A stretch of 64,000 bases of DNA, taken from positions 62,001 through 126,000 of the forward strand of contig NZ_JAIWNB010000008.1 in assembly GCF_020215705.1 (NCBI RefSeq), given 5' to 3'. The position numbers and the translations under genes were made by a program. Positions within the stretch are counted from its first letter, which is position 1. Each line of letters opens with the position of its first letter. The notes below the pieces were generated by a model, which worked only from the letters and a program-made list of their open reading frames with translations, was not told the DNA's origin and ran no database searches. This document shows, piece by piece, positions 1 to 7,709 of this stretch. This DNA comes from Nonomuraea aurantiaca. Its GTDB lineage: Bacteria; Actinomycetota; Actinomycetes; Streptosporangiales; Streptosporangiaceae.

Positions 1-902
1 CCAAGCCGGTGGACGCCCGCTCGTTCCTGCTCGCGGCGGCCGCGACCGCGGTGCGTGAGCCGGCCACGTCCGGCCGCTACTGGTACCTCCGCGAGCGCAC
101 CTTCGCGAAGGTGCACGTCGTGCCGGGCGACTACATGACCCAGATCAAGGCCCTGCTGGCCGAGGAGCAGCGGAAGGAGAAGGAGCTCAAGGACAAGCCG
201 GGCGAACTCGCCGCCCAGCGCAAGGAGATCAACGAGAAGATAACCCAGCTCAAGCAATCCGAGCTGCCGTACCTGGCGTTCACCACCGACACGCAGGACA
301 CCTGGCGCGCGATGAAGCCGGGCGCGGCCAGCCGCTTCGTACGAGACCCGGACGTGAGCGTCACCTTCGGCTCCCCGCAGGACGAGGCCGACTGGAAGGC
401 CGCGGGCTCACCCACCCTGACGGAGAAGAGGCCCACCACGCGCGACGACAGCAGCGAGCGGATCCTGTCGATCGACAACCCGACTCTGACGATCCAGAAC
501 ATCTCGCGGCTGCCCACCGGCGAGGACGCGCTGAAGCGCCGCCTGGACACCCTGTTCAAGCAGAGCCCGAGCAGCGCCCGGCTCAGCAGGGGCGTCTATC
601 TGTGGCAGACGGGCGTGGACCTGATGACCGCGCCGATCACGCCCGGCACCCGCTCCGCCCTGTTCAAGGTGTTGGCCGGCCAGGACGGCATCACCGCGCA
701 GGGCCGGGTCACCGACGCGGTAGGGCGTACCGGGGTCGCCCTCTCGACGGCGGGGGACGACGGGGTGGAGTTCCGGATGATCATCAATGAGGACACCGCC
801 GAGCTGCTGCAGTACGAGGTCGTGGAGAAGGGGCAGCCGCTCCTGCGGGTGGCGCTGGAGCGGATGGGCTGGGCCGACCACCTGGGAGACGTCCCGGCCT
901 GA
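1..902 (+). CDS. CU044_5270-like protein, 5'-truncated by window edge
   Basis: The frame is open from base 3, so the true start lies left of the window; 297 residues are visible from a GTG at 9, which is probably internal. The visible part begins with a DARSFLLAAA-type helix, a WYLRER motif and a long charged segment (about residues 45-85) likely to form a coiled coil, followed by a beta-rich C-terminal half. This order resembles the CU044_5270 family of actinobacterial proteins, which is often found beside ECF sigma factor genes and probably has a membrane-anchored N-terminus (family knowledge). The function is unknown. It ends head-on against the antisense relic that follows. Confidence 0.6.
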   Translation, partial: KPVDARSFLLAAAATAVREPATSGRYWYLRERTFAKVHVVPGDYMTQIKALLAEEQRKEKELKDKPGELAAQRKEINEKITQLKQSELPYLAFTTDTQDTWRAMKPGAASRFVRDPDVSVTFGSPQDEADWKAAGSPTLTEKRPTTRDDSSERILSIDNPTLTIQNISRLPTGEDALKRRLDTLFKQSPSSARLSRGVYLWQTGVDLMTAPITPGTRSALFKVLAGQDGITAQGRVTDAVGRTGVALSTAGDDGVEFRMIINEDTAELLQYEVVEKGQPLLRVALERMGWADHLGDVPA

Positions 903-924
903 CGCGGGTGTCGAGGCCCGCACG

Positions 925-2264
925 GGGGCAGGTCCAGGCCGCCGGGGGGTGACGTGGCGAGCGCAGTTGCGTACGGGAGCGCTGGGCGTCATCACCGCCA
1001 TCACCGGCATCACGGGCATCACGGTCGTCGTGGCTGGGATCAGGCTGACCGGTTCGTGCCAGTCCCAGGCGGCCCAGGTGCTGAAGAAGTGGCGTAGGAG
1101 GTCGGTGTCGGATCCGTCTGCGGCATCGAGGACGGTGCGGGCGGCCAGGACCGCCCAAGCCAGACCGGGCAAGCCACCGAACGGGGCCGAGTCCAGGCCC
1201 TTCGCCCGTGCCCACGCCTTCACCTGGAGGGCGAGACGGGCGAAACGCTCGTGTGCGGGGCCCAGCGCGGCGCGGATCGCGGCCGCGTCGCTGACGGCGC
1301 TCAGGGCGATGGCCGCCGCCTCGCACAGTTCGGCGCGGCGGGACAGGAACTGCGCCGGAAGGATCTGACCGGTTGCCACCACGGTCAGGTCGACGTCCAG
1401 GCCGGACACATGCAGGCGCAGGCCCGGCACCCGTGCACCGACCACCTGCCGCAGCCGGACGGCCTCAGGCAGCGCCGCCCGCACCCGCGCCGCCACGTCC
1501 GTGCCCCCGTCTGGGAGTGCCGCCACCAGGTCCAAGTCGGCCGCGGGGAGCGCGCAGCCCACCCGTCGGGAGCCTGCGACGTGCACGATCCCGGGACGCA
1601 ACGCCTCCGTCAGTCGGCGAGTGACGTGATCGGCCAGGTCGTCCAGGCTCGGAACCGGCTCGGGAGCGGTGAGGTCGGGCAGCCATCGGAGTTCGCCCGT
1701 ACCCAGAGTGATCACCGCACGCGGGCTCGCCGCCACGGCCTCCTCAACCGTGGCGACCTTTCCCCTGGCCCAGGCGTCGCGCGCCGCCGCCCAGCAGCGC
1801 TCGGCCGCCTCCCCGCCGAGCCCGGCCAGGGCCTCGCGCAGACCGGCCCGCAACGGCTCCAGCGGGCCCGGCCCGAGCAGCCCGGCGCCCTCGGCGTACA
1901 GGGCCGACCATTCGACCTGCTCAGCTCATCGTCGGCCTCATCGTCCACGCGTCCCGCCAGCGCGGCCGCCGCCACGGCGTGCAGCACGCCCAGGTCGGCG
2001 GCCAAGGCCACCCTTCGACGGCCCGCACCACGTAGCCCTCTTGCCGTTCCGGGTTCAGCCGCAGCCCCCGCAGCGCCCGCTCGTCGAACACGCCGCGCCA
2101 CAGCACCGGCGGGACCGGAATCCCCAGGCCGCGCAGGAAGCCGACCGTGCGGTCCCAGTCCAGGCAGCGATCGTCGTCCCAGACCGAGAAGCCGTAGAAC
2201 CAGCTGTCCAGCTCCTGGTAGGCGAGGGAGTGCCGGCGGCCGACCATTGCAGGAGTCTTGACAA
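925..2264 (-). pseudogene. Mosaic relic of an RNA-repair locus: RNA ligase, HD-ATPase tail and poly(A) polymerase-like pieces
   Basis: Three pieces lie in different frames. At about 2010-2255 is the middle of a DRB0094-type RNA ligase (RHSLAY, SWFYGFSVWDDDRCLDW, VLWRGVFDERAL, EGYVVRAVEGW); the N-terminal half with the nucleotidyl-lysine motif is missing. At about 1915-2010 a short LHAVAAAALAGRV stretch in a shifted frame looks like the end of an HD domain and stops at a TGA. From about 1910 downwards a third frame carries a linker, then a nucleotidyltransferase with GS...DLDLV and LDVDLTVV (three catalytic Asp positions) and a central part strikingly like eukaryotic poly(A) polymerase (KAWARAKGL, GGLPGLAWAVLAART, FFSTWAAWDWHEPV, MTPSAPVRNC). 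It runs out near 940 without its RNA-binding domain. Several deletions and frameshifts are needed to explain this, so I call it a pseudogene cluster. Confidence 0.7.
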
Positions 2265-2314
2265 TTATATTTTTCGGTGAGAGACTCAAGGCACCTCAGA
2301 CAAGGAGCACAGCG

Positions 2315-2860
2315 ATGAGAAAGATCGTGGCGGGCCTGTTCATCTCCCTGGACGGCGTCGTGGAGTCCCCCGAGAAGTGGCACTTCCCCTACTTCAACGA
2401 TGAGATGGGGGAGATCGTCGGCTCGCAGATGGAGCAGGCCGACGCCATGCTCCTCGGACGGCGGACCTACCAGGAGTTCGCCGCCCACTGGCCGCACGAG
2501 GACCCGGCCGACAACCCGTTCGCCGACCGCATGAACAACACGCCCAAGTACGTCGTCACCAACACCCTCGACACCGCCGAGTGGCAGAACACGACGATCA
2601 TCAAGGGCGACGTCGTGAGCGGGCTGACCGAGCTCAAGCAGCAGCCCGGCAAGGACATCGGCATCACCGGCAGCGCCGCCCTGGTCCGGTCGCTGCTGGC
2701 CGACGGCCTGCTCGACGAGCTGCGCCTGCTGGTCCACCCGATCGTGGTCGGCTCGGGCAAGCGCCTGTTCGAGGAGGGCACCGGGCAGATCCCGCTCCAG
2801 CTGGCCGATTCCCGGACGCTCAGCACCGGCGTCCTCTCCCTCACCTACGGCAGGGCGTGA
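2315..2860 (+). CDS. Dihydrofolate reductase family / RibD C-terminal-like protein
   Basis: A 181-residue protein of the RibD C-terminal/DHFR fold: SLDGVVE at 11-17, LLGRRTY at 46-52, GITGSAALV at 116-124 (nucleotide-binding turn) and HPIVVGSGKRLF at 141-152. It probably binds NADPH and reduces a small heterocyclic or pterin-like substrate; the true substrate is unknown for this widespread group. The ATG at 2315 is chosen because AAGGAG lies at 2302-2307, whereas the upstream in-frame start at 2258 has no such site and would add unrelated residues. The next gene begins one base after the stop, so the two are likely co-transcribed. Confidence 0.85.
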   Translation: MRKIVAGLFISLDGVVESPEKWHFPYFNDEMGEIVGSQMEQADAMLLGRRTYQEFAAHWPHEDPADNPFADRMNNTPKYVVTNTLDTAEWQNTTIIKGDVVSGLTELKQQPGKDIGITGSAALVRSLLADGLLDELRLLVHPIVVGSGKRLFEEGTGQIPLQLADSRTLSTGVLSLTYGRA

Positions 2861-2861
2861 C

Positions 2862-3260
2862 ATGACCACCAAGACCGTCGCCGACAAGCTGCTCGTCAAG
2901 CCGCGGACCACTGTCTGGATCTCCGACGGCGAGCACCGCCCGCTCGTCGAGCCACTGCCCGAGGGCGCGCGGCACGTCGACGACCTGGGCCAGGCGGGCG
3001 TCGCGGTGCTGTTCGCCGCCGACGCCGCCGCGGTCCGGCGGCTGCTCGACGAGCACCGCGATCAGCTGGCCCGGCCCGCGGCCCTGTGGGTGGCCTACCC
3101 GAAGGGCAACAAGGCCGACATCAACCGCGACACGCTCTGGCCCATCGTCGCCGAGTACGACCTGCGGCCGAACGGGCAGGTGGCGGTGGACGAGGTCTGG
3201 TCGGCGCTGCGCTTCCGTACGCTCAAGGAAGGCGAGCCGCCCTTCACCGGTGGCCGGTAA
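2862..3260 (+). CDS. Conserved actinobacterial protein of unknown function
   Basis: 132 residues, soluble, without signal peptide. Visible blocks are KLLVKPRTTVW near the N-terminus, an Ala-rich helix VLFAADAAAVRRLLDEH, and a conserved-looking core LWVAYPKGNKADINRDTLWP followed by LRPNGQVAVDEVWSALRFR. I recognise the pattern as a conserved uncharacterised actinobacterial family but cannot give a function. It starts one base after the stop of the reductase gene, so it is probably translated from the same mRNA. Its 3' end overlaps the convergent acetyltransferase gene by 17 bases. Confidence 0.8.
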   Translation: MTTKTVADKLLVKPRTTVWISDGEHRPLVEPLPEGARHVDDLGQAGVAVLFAADAAAVRRLLDEHRDQLARPAALWVAYPKGNKADINRDTLWPIVAEYDLRPNGQVAVDEVWSALRFRTLKEGEPPFTGGR

Positions 3261-3921
3261 CCCCGTGGGGCCAGGCACTGGTGTCGTCCGCCTGCTTGAA
3301 GAGCTGCGGGTTGAGGCGCATCAGCAGGCCGTCGCAGCGGCAGGGCGAGCCGCACCGGTGGCAGTGGCAGTCGCCCGCCACCGAGGCCTGTTCCCAGTAT
3401 CGGCGGACGGTGGTCACCGGCTCCCAGCCGGCCGCCTTCAGCACCCCGTCGGCACGCCCGGGCCGGTCGCGTAGCCACACCATCGCGTACGCCTCGGTGC
3501 ACCGCTCCCTCAGCCAGGCGGTGCGCTGGACGGCGAGGGCGGTGCCGAGGCCACGACGGCGCACCGACGGCACCACGGCCATGGTGCTCAGGATGCCGAC
3601 GCGGCGGCCGTCGGCGGACGGCGGCGCGGGGGAGAGGATCCCTTGCGGCATCGGGGCGATGAACGCGCGATATTCCTCGTCGTCGATCACCTGGGCCAGG
3701 GCCGCGCCCACCGGCGTCATCGAACCCTGCGGGAAGGCCGCCAGGAACTGCACCCTCTCGTCATCGCGCATGTGCCGCAGGAGCCGGTCGACGGTGAGCA
3801 CGCCGTGGCCGAGAGCGGCGTTGACGACGGCCGCGGCCGCCGCGACCCCCCGCTCGTCCCCGAGGTGGAGCCGGGCGATGAACCAGCCGGGCGGCGTGCT
3901 GGGCGAATGCATGAGAGTCAC
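3244..3921 (-). CDS. GNAT N-acetyltransferase with C-terminal Cys/His cluster
   Basis: 225 residues. The acetyl-CoA-binding motif A is VVPSVRRRGLGTAL at 116-129, preceded by the usual beta strand (VGILSTMAV). After the acetyltransferase fold comes a compact tail with C185, H186, C187, H188, C190, C194 and C196, which could bind zinc or a metal cluster and is not part of a standard GNAT domain. The acceptor substrate is unknown. Start at 3921 (ATG; a second ATG is at 3912). The gene is divergent from a TetR regulator across a 109-base spacer that contains palindromes, so it is a likely target of that repressor. Confidence 0.8.
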   Translation of the reverse strand: MTLMHSPSTPPGWFIARLHLGDERGVAAAAAVVNAALGHGVLTVDRLLRHMRDDERVQFLAAFPQGSMTPVGAALAQVIDDEEYRAFIAPMPQGILSPAPPSADGRRVGILSTMAVVPSVRRRGLGTALAVQRTAWLRERCTEAYAMVWLRDRPGRADGVLKAAGWEPVTTVRRYWEQASVAGDCHCHRCGSPCRCDGLLMRLNPQLFKQADDTSAWPHGVTGHR

Positions 3922-3958
3922 GGTCCTCGTTATATCTGGGTACCGTTCTCGAATTCAG

Positions 3959-3996
3959 GTGAACGAAATTCACGTATCTCCAGCATAGTACTATGC
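3959..3996. promoter_or_regulatory. Candidate TetR operators between GNAT and TetR genes
   Basis: A perfect 14-base palindrome GCATAGTACTATGC lies at 3983-3996 and a second inverted repeat, GTGAA-N5-TTCAC, at 3959-3973. Both sit in the divergent spacer immediately upstream of the TetR gene (ATG 4031). TetR proteins commonly bind such sites in their own promoter region; binding by this TetR is inferred. Confidence 0.55.
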
Positions 3997-4030
3997 CTAG
4001 AGTGGTTTGTTTCCGATCCAGGAGATACGC

Positions 4031-4612
4031 ATGCGGCAGAACCCGGCACGACGAGCGGCACTTCTTGACGCCGCCATTGAGGTACTGGCCCGCGAAGGGG
4101 CGCGCGGGCTGACCTTCCGTGCCGTCGACGTCGAGGCGCAGGTGCCCAACGGCACGGCCTCCAACTACTTCGACAACCGCGACGACCTGCTCACCCAGGT
4201 CGGTCACCGCTTCTACGAACGGCTGGAGCCCGAGGCCACGATGGTGGCCACCGCGCTGGAGGGACCACGCGACCGCGATCGGGTCACCGAGCTCATGCAC
4301 GATCTGGTGGACCGGATCAGCCATTTCCGCTCCGGCTACCTGGCCCTGCTCGAACTCCGCCTGGAGGCCACGCGCCGCCCCGAGCTGCGCCGCCTGCTCA
4401 CCGAGCGCATCCGCGCCGACGTCGACGCCAACATCACCTCTCACCAGCAGTCCGGCCTGCCCGGCGACGCGACCACCGTGGTCCTGCTCTACCTGGCACT
4501 CAACTGGCTGATCCTCGAACGGCTCACGCTGCCCGACGTCTTTCCCGAGAGCCAGATCCACGACCTGGTCACCGACGTGGTCGAGCGCGTCCTGCCCGGC
4601 CCCGGACGTTAG
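4031..4612 (+). CDS. TetR/AcrR family transcriptional regulator
   Basis: 193 residues. The N-terminal HTH spans about 6-52 (ALLDAAIEVLAREG, FRAVDVEAQVPNGTASNYFDNRDDLL), with the typical NGT-SNYF recognition-helix region; the remainder is an all-alpha ligand-binding domain of unknown ligand. The ATG at 4031 is preceded by GGAGA at 4021-4025 and is preferred to an in-frame TTG at 4007. It is divergent from the GNAT gene and convergent with the PPOX-fold gene, which starts 463 bases downstream on the other strand. Autorepression through the palindrome at 3983-3996 is likely (inference). Confidence 0.9.
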   Translation: MRQNPARRAALLDAAIEVLAREGARGLTFRAVDVEAQVPNGTASNYFDNRDDLLTQVGHRFYERLEPEATMVATALEGPRDRDRVTELMHDLVDRISHFRSGYLALLELRLEATRRPELRRLLTERIRADVDANITSHQQSGLPGDATTVVLLYLALNWLILERLTLPDVFPESQIHDLVTDVVERVLPGPGR

Positions 4613-4619
4613 CCGCGCG

Positions 4620-5075
4620 TCAGCCGAGCCAGTGTCCGTCACGCATGAGGTCGCGGCCCTCCAAGTCGTCGGCCTCTCGCCAGGCCTGCAGCCGCTGGGG
4701 CTGGATCCGGAAATAGAGGTAGGGGCTGCTGAGCCGGCGCGGGTCGAAGCCGGTCTTGGCGGCGAAGGCGTCGCCGATCTGGTCGGAGATCTCGCCGGCC
4801 GGGACCGCCTGGACGCTTCCCTCGATGAGGACCACATCGCGGGTCGGGCCGATGCCGAGACGGACCTTGCCGGTGGCCTGAAGGTTTCGGCTGGTGGGGC
4901 TGGCGGCCGGAGTGGAGATGAGCAGGGTGGCGCCGTCCCAGAGGAAGGACAGCGGCACCATGTACGGCGTCCCATCTCCGCCATCGGCCGTGGCCACCCA
5001 GGCGTCGACGTCCTGGGCGAGCCGGTCGAGGGTGTCCTGCTTGCGCTGATGCAGGGTACGGGGCGAGTCGCTCAT
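4620..5075 (-). CDS. Pyridoxamine 5'-phosphate oxidase-like (PPOX fold) flavin/F420 protein
   Basis: 151 residues with the split-barrel order of PPOX-class proteins: DAWVATADGGDGTPYMVPLSF, then LLISTPAASPTSRNLQATGKVRLGIG (flavin phosphate-binding region) and DVVLIEGSVQAV. Actinobacterial members usually bind F420 or FMN and reduce small molecules or detoxify oxidants; which applies here cannot be read. The ATG at 5075 has AAGGGA upstream on the coding strand; an alternative start at 5099 would add eight residues without a ribosome-binding site. The 3' end is 8 bases from the convergent TetR gene. Confidence 0.8.
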   Translation of the reverse strand: MSDSPRTLHQRKQDTLDRLAQDVDAWVATADGGDGTPYMVPLSFLWDGATLLISTPAASPTSRNLQATGKVRLGIGPTRDVVLIEGSVQAVPAGEISDQIGDAFAAKTGFDPRRLSSPYLYFRIQPQRLQAWREADDLEGRDLMRDGHWLG

Positions 5076-5219
5076 CGGAAGAGGTCCCTTCATGCTCAAG
5101 ATCGATGCTTGACCTTACAGAACGACCCGAGCGCCGCCTCACCGTACTGCCCACCGGGGCTCCTGGCAGACTGAGACGGGCGGGAATCCGTCGTCCCGGG
5201 CAGCCGGCGAGGAGGATCG

Positions 5220-5558
5220 GTGCGTTACGTGTTGATGTTGTGCAGCGACGTGTCCGACGAGACGGTCGCCGGGCAGGATCCGGATATGGTCGGCTGCGGC
5301 GGCTGGACCGAGGACATGGAGCGCCGCGGGATCCTGCGGGGTGCGATGGGGCTGCGGCCCGCCAGCGACGCGACGACGTTGCGCGTACGCCGTGAGGAGG
5401 TGCTGCTGACCGACGGGCCGTTCGCCGAGACCAAGGACCAGATCGGCGGGTTCAGCGTGATCGACTGCGCCGACCTCGACGAGGCCATCGAGCTGGCCGC
5501 CGCCCACCCGTGGGCGCGCGTGGGACAGATCGAGATCAGGCCGGTCTGGCAACCGTGA
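5220..5558 (+). CDS. YciI/DGPF domain protein, partner of ECF42 sigma factor
   Basis: 112 residues, GTG start with GAGGAGG a few bases upstream. It carries the DGPF signature (LLTDGPFAETKDQIGGF) of YCII-related proteins, a small dimeric alpha-beta barrel. The stop TGA overlaps the GTG start of the following ECF sigma gene, giving translational coupling. YCII/DGPF genes are the known conserved neighbours of ECF42 sigma factors (family knowledge), which supports both calls. The biochemical role is unresolved; a role in stress sensing is inferred only from this pairing. Confidence 0.9.
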   Translation: MRYVLMLCSDVSDETVAGQDPDMVGCGGWTEDMERRGILRGAMGLRPASDATTLRVRREEVLLTDGPFAETKDQIGGFSVIDCADLDEAIELAAAHPWARVGQIEIRPVWQP

Positions 5559-6790
5559 CGGATCCGGTCACCGCGGCGGTCGCGAGCGCGTTCCGGCAGG
5601 AGTGGGGACAGGTCGTCGCCACGCTCATCCGGATGACCGGCGACTGGGACCTGGCCGAGGAGTGCGCGCAGGACGCCTTCGCCGCGGCGCTCGAACGGTG
5701 GCCGCGCGACGGAGTGCCGCGGCGGCCGGGCGCGTGGCTGACCACGACGGCCCGCAACCGCGCGCTCGACCGGCTGCGCCGCGACGCCGTCGGGGCCGAG
5801 AAGCTGCGGCAGCTGGAACTGCTCGACGCTCCGGACGGGGAGGGGAGCGGCGACGAGAGCGGGGTGGGTGATGACCGGCTGCGGTTGATGTTCACCTGCT
5901 GCCATCCCGCGCTCGCTCTGGAGGCGCAGGTGGCGCTGACCCTGCGTACGCTGGCCGGGCTGACGACGGCCGAGATCGCGCGGGCGTTCCTGGTCACGGA
6001 GGAGACGATGTCCAGGCGCCTGGTCAGGGCCAAGTCGAAGATCCGCAACGCCGGCATCCCCTACCGGGTGCCGCCCGCCCACCTGCTGCCCGAGCGCACG
6101 ACGGCCGTGCTGGGCGTGGTGTACCTGCTGTTCAACGAGGGATATTCGGCCAGCGCGGGCGCCGATCTGGTGCGGCGCAACCTGTGCGGCGAGGCCATCC
6201 GCCTGGCCAGGGTCCTGGCGCGGCTGATGCCCGGGGAGCCGGAGATATGCGGGCTGCTGGCGCTGATGCTGCTGCACGACGCCCGGCGGGCCACCCGGGT
6301 GGACGCCGCCGGTGTGCTGATCACCCTCGAACACCAGGACCGCCGCCGTTGGGACACCGGCGAGATCGCGGAGGGCGCCGAGATTCTGGAGCGGGCGCTG
6401 CTCGAGGGCCGTCCCGGCGCGTACCAGGTGCAGGCGGCCATCGCGGCCTGCCACGCCACCGCGGCCGAGGCCGCCGACACCGACTGGGCGCAGATCGTCG
6501 CCCTGTACGACCGGCTGGCGCTGCTGGTCCCCTCACCGGTGGTACGCCTGAACCGGGCGGTGGCCGTGGGCATGGCCGAAGGTCCCCTGGCCGGGCTGGC
6601 GCTGGTGGACGGCCTGGCGGAGTCGGGCGAGCTGGACGGCTACCACCTGCTGCCGGCCACGCGCGCCGACCTGCTGCGGCGTCTGGGCCGCGACGGCGAG
6701 GCCGCCGACGCCTACCGCCGGGCGCTCGACCTGGCCGCCAACGACTCCGAACGCCGCTACCTGGCCGGACGGCTGGCCGAGGTCAGCTGA
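5555..6790 (+). CDS. ECF42-type RNA polymerase sigma factor with C-terminal extension
   Basis: 411 residues. Sigma region 2 spans about 9-77 (DLAEECAQDAFAAALERWP), region 4 about 112-170 (LTTAEIARAFLVTEETMSRRLVRAK), and a long helical tetratricopeptide-like extension (DUF6596 type) fills 190-411. The long C-terminal domain and lack of an anti-sigma gene match ECF42, where the extension is needed for activity (family knowledge). The GTG at 5555 overlaps the stop of the YciI gene (GTGA) and is chosen over an in-frame upstream start at 5510 buried in that gene. Target promoters are unknown; the neighbouring hydrolase is a candidate. Confidence 0.92.
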   Translation: MTDPVTAAVASAFRQEWGQVVATLIRMTGDWDLAEECAQDAFAAALERWPRDGVPRRPGAWLTTTARNRALDRLRRDAVGAEKLRQLELLDAPDGEGSGDESGVGDDRLRLMFTCCHPALALEAQVALTLRTLAGLTTAEIARAFLVTEETMSRRLVRAKSKIRNAGIPYRVPPAHLLPERTTAVLGVVYLLFNEGYSASAGADLVRRNLCGEAIRLARVLARLMPGEPEICGLLALMLLHDARRATRVDAAGVLITLEHQDRRRWDTGEIAEGAEILERALLEGRPGAYQVQAAIAACHATAAEAADTDWAQIVALYDRLALLVPSPVVRLNRAVAVGMAEGPLAGLALVDGLAESGELDGYHLLPATRADLLRRLGRDGEAADAYRRALDLAANDSERRYLAGRLAEVS

Positions 6791-6869
6791 GGGGCCGCGG
6801 GTGTCGGTTCCGGCCCGTCCCGTTCGTCGGTGAGGCGAGATGACTCGGCAGAAGGAAAGAAGGAGTCTC

Positions 6870-7670
6870 ATGCACACCGTGTTCTCAGCCGACGGCACCC
6901 GCATCGCCTACGACCGGTCGGGCAGCGGCCCGGCCCTCATCTATGTGACCGGCGCGCTCTGCGGCCGCTCGACGGGTGCGCCGCTGGCCGCGCTGCTGGC
7001 GCCGTACTTCACCGTCTTCACCTATGACCGGCGCGGGCGGGGAGACAGCGGCGACACGGCGCCGTACCAGGTCGAGCGCGAGGTGGAGGACCTGGCGGCG
7101 GTCATCGCCGCGGCCGGCGGGGCCGCGGCGGTGTACGGCATGTCCTCGGGGGCGGCGCTGGCGTTGCGGGCGGTCGCCCAGGGGGTGGCGATCACCAGGC
7201 TGGCGCTGTTCGAGCCGCCCTACAGTCCCGACGACGCGGACCGGCAGGCGCGGGCCCGCGCCTACGAGGCCGAGCTGACCGAGCTGCTGGCCGCGGGGCG
7301 GCGTGGGGACGCGGTCGCGCTGTTCATGACCACGGTGGGGCTGCCGGCGGAGCTGATCGGCGGGATGCGGGGCGCGCCGATGTGGCCCGCCCTGGAGGCG
7401 CTGGCGCCCACCCTCGCCTACGACGCGGCCGTCATGGGCAACGGCTCCACGGGCAGCGCGTTGCCCGTGGAACTGGCGGCCAAGGTGGGCGTGCCCGTCC
7501 TGGTGGCCGACGGCGGCGCCGGCTCGGCATGGATGCGCGACATGGCGCGGCGCCTGGCCGACGCGCTTCCGGAAGGGCGGCACCGCACGCTGGAGGGCCA
7601 GACGCACGACGTGGATCCGCAGGTGCTCGCCCCGGTGCTGCGGGAGTTCCTCAGCGATCTCACCGTATGA
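6870..7670 (+). CDS. Alpha/beta hydrolase
   Basis: 266 residues, cytoplasmic. The nucleophile elbow is GMSSGA with Ser92, in strand-turn-helix context (AAVYGMSSGAALAL); the catalytic His is probably in GQTHDVD near the C-terminus and the acid in VADGGAG. The oxyanion/cap region DRRGRGDSGD resembles the DxRGxGxS block of esterase-like family members. AAGGAG lies just before the ATG at 6870, so the longer frame from 6840 is rejected. It follows the ECF42 gene after 79 bases in the same direction and may belong to its transcription unit. Substrate unknown. Confidence 0.85.
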   Translation: MHTVFSADGTRIAYDRSGSGPALIYVTGALCGRSTGAPLAALLAPYFTVFTYDRRGRGDSGDTAPYQVEREVEDLAAVIAAAGGAAAVYGMSSGAALALRAVAQGVAITRLALFEPPYSPDDADRQARARAYEAELTELLAAGRRGDAVALFMTTVGLPAELIGGMRGAPMWPALEALAPTLAYDAAVMGNGSTGSALPVELAAKVGVPVLVADGGAGSAWMRDMARRLADALPEGRHRTLEGQTHDVDPQVLAPVLREFLSDLTV

Positions 7671-7709
7671 TCGCCTGATGTCCAAGGACCTGCTGGCCAG
7701 GGTGGCCCA

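Noticed and set aside
988..1035. Short tandem ATCAC-type repeat as a possible regulatory element
   Set aside because: It lies within the poly(A) polymerase-like relic frame, where it encodes a repeated Val-Met-Pro stretch, so it is more simply explained as slippage in a decayed gene.
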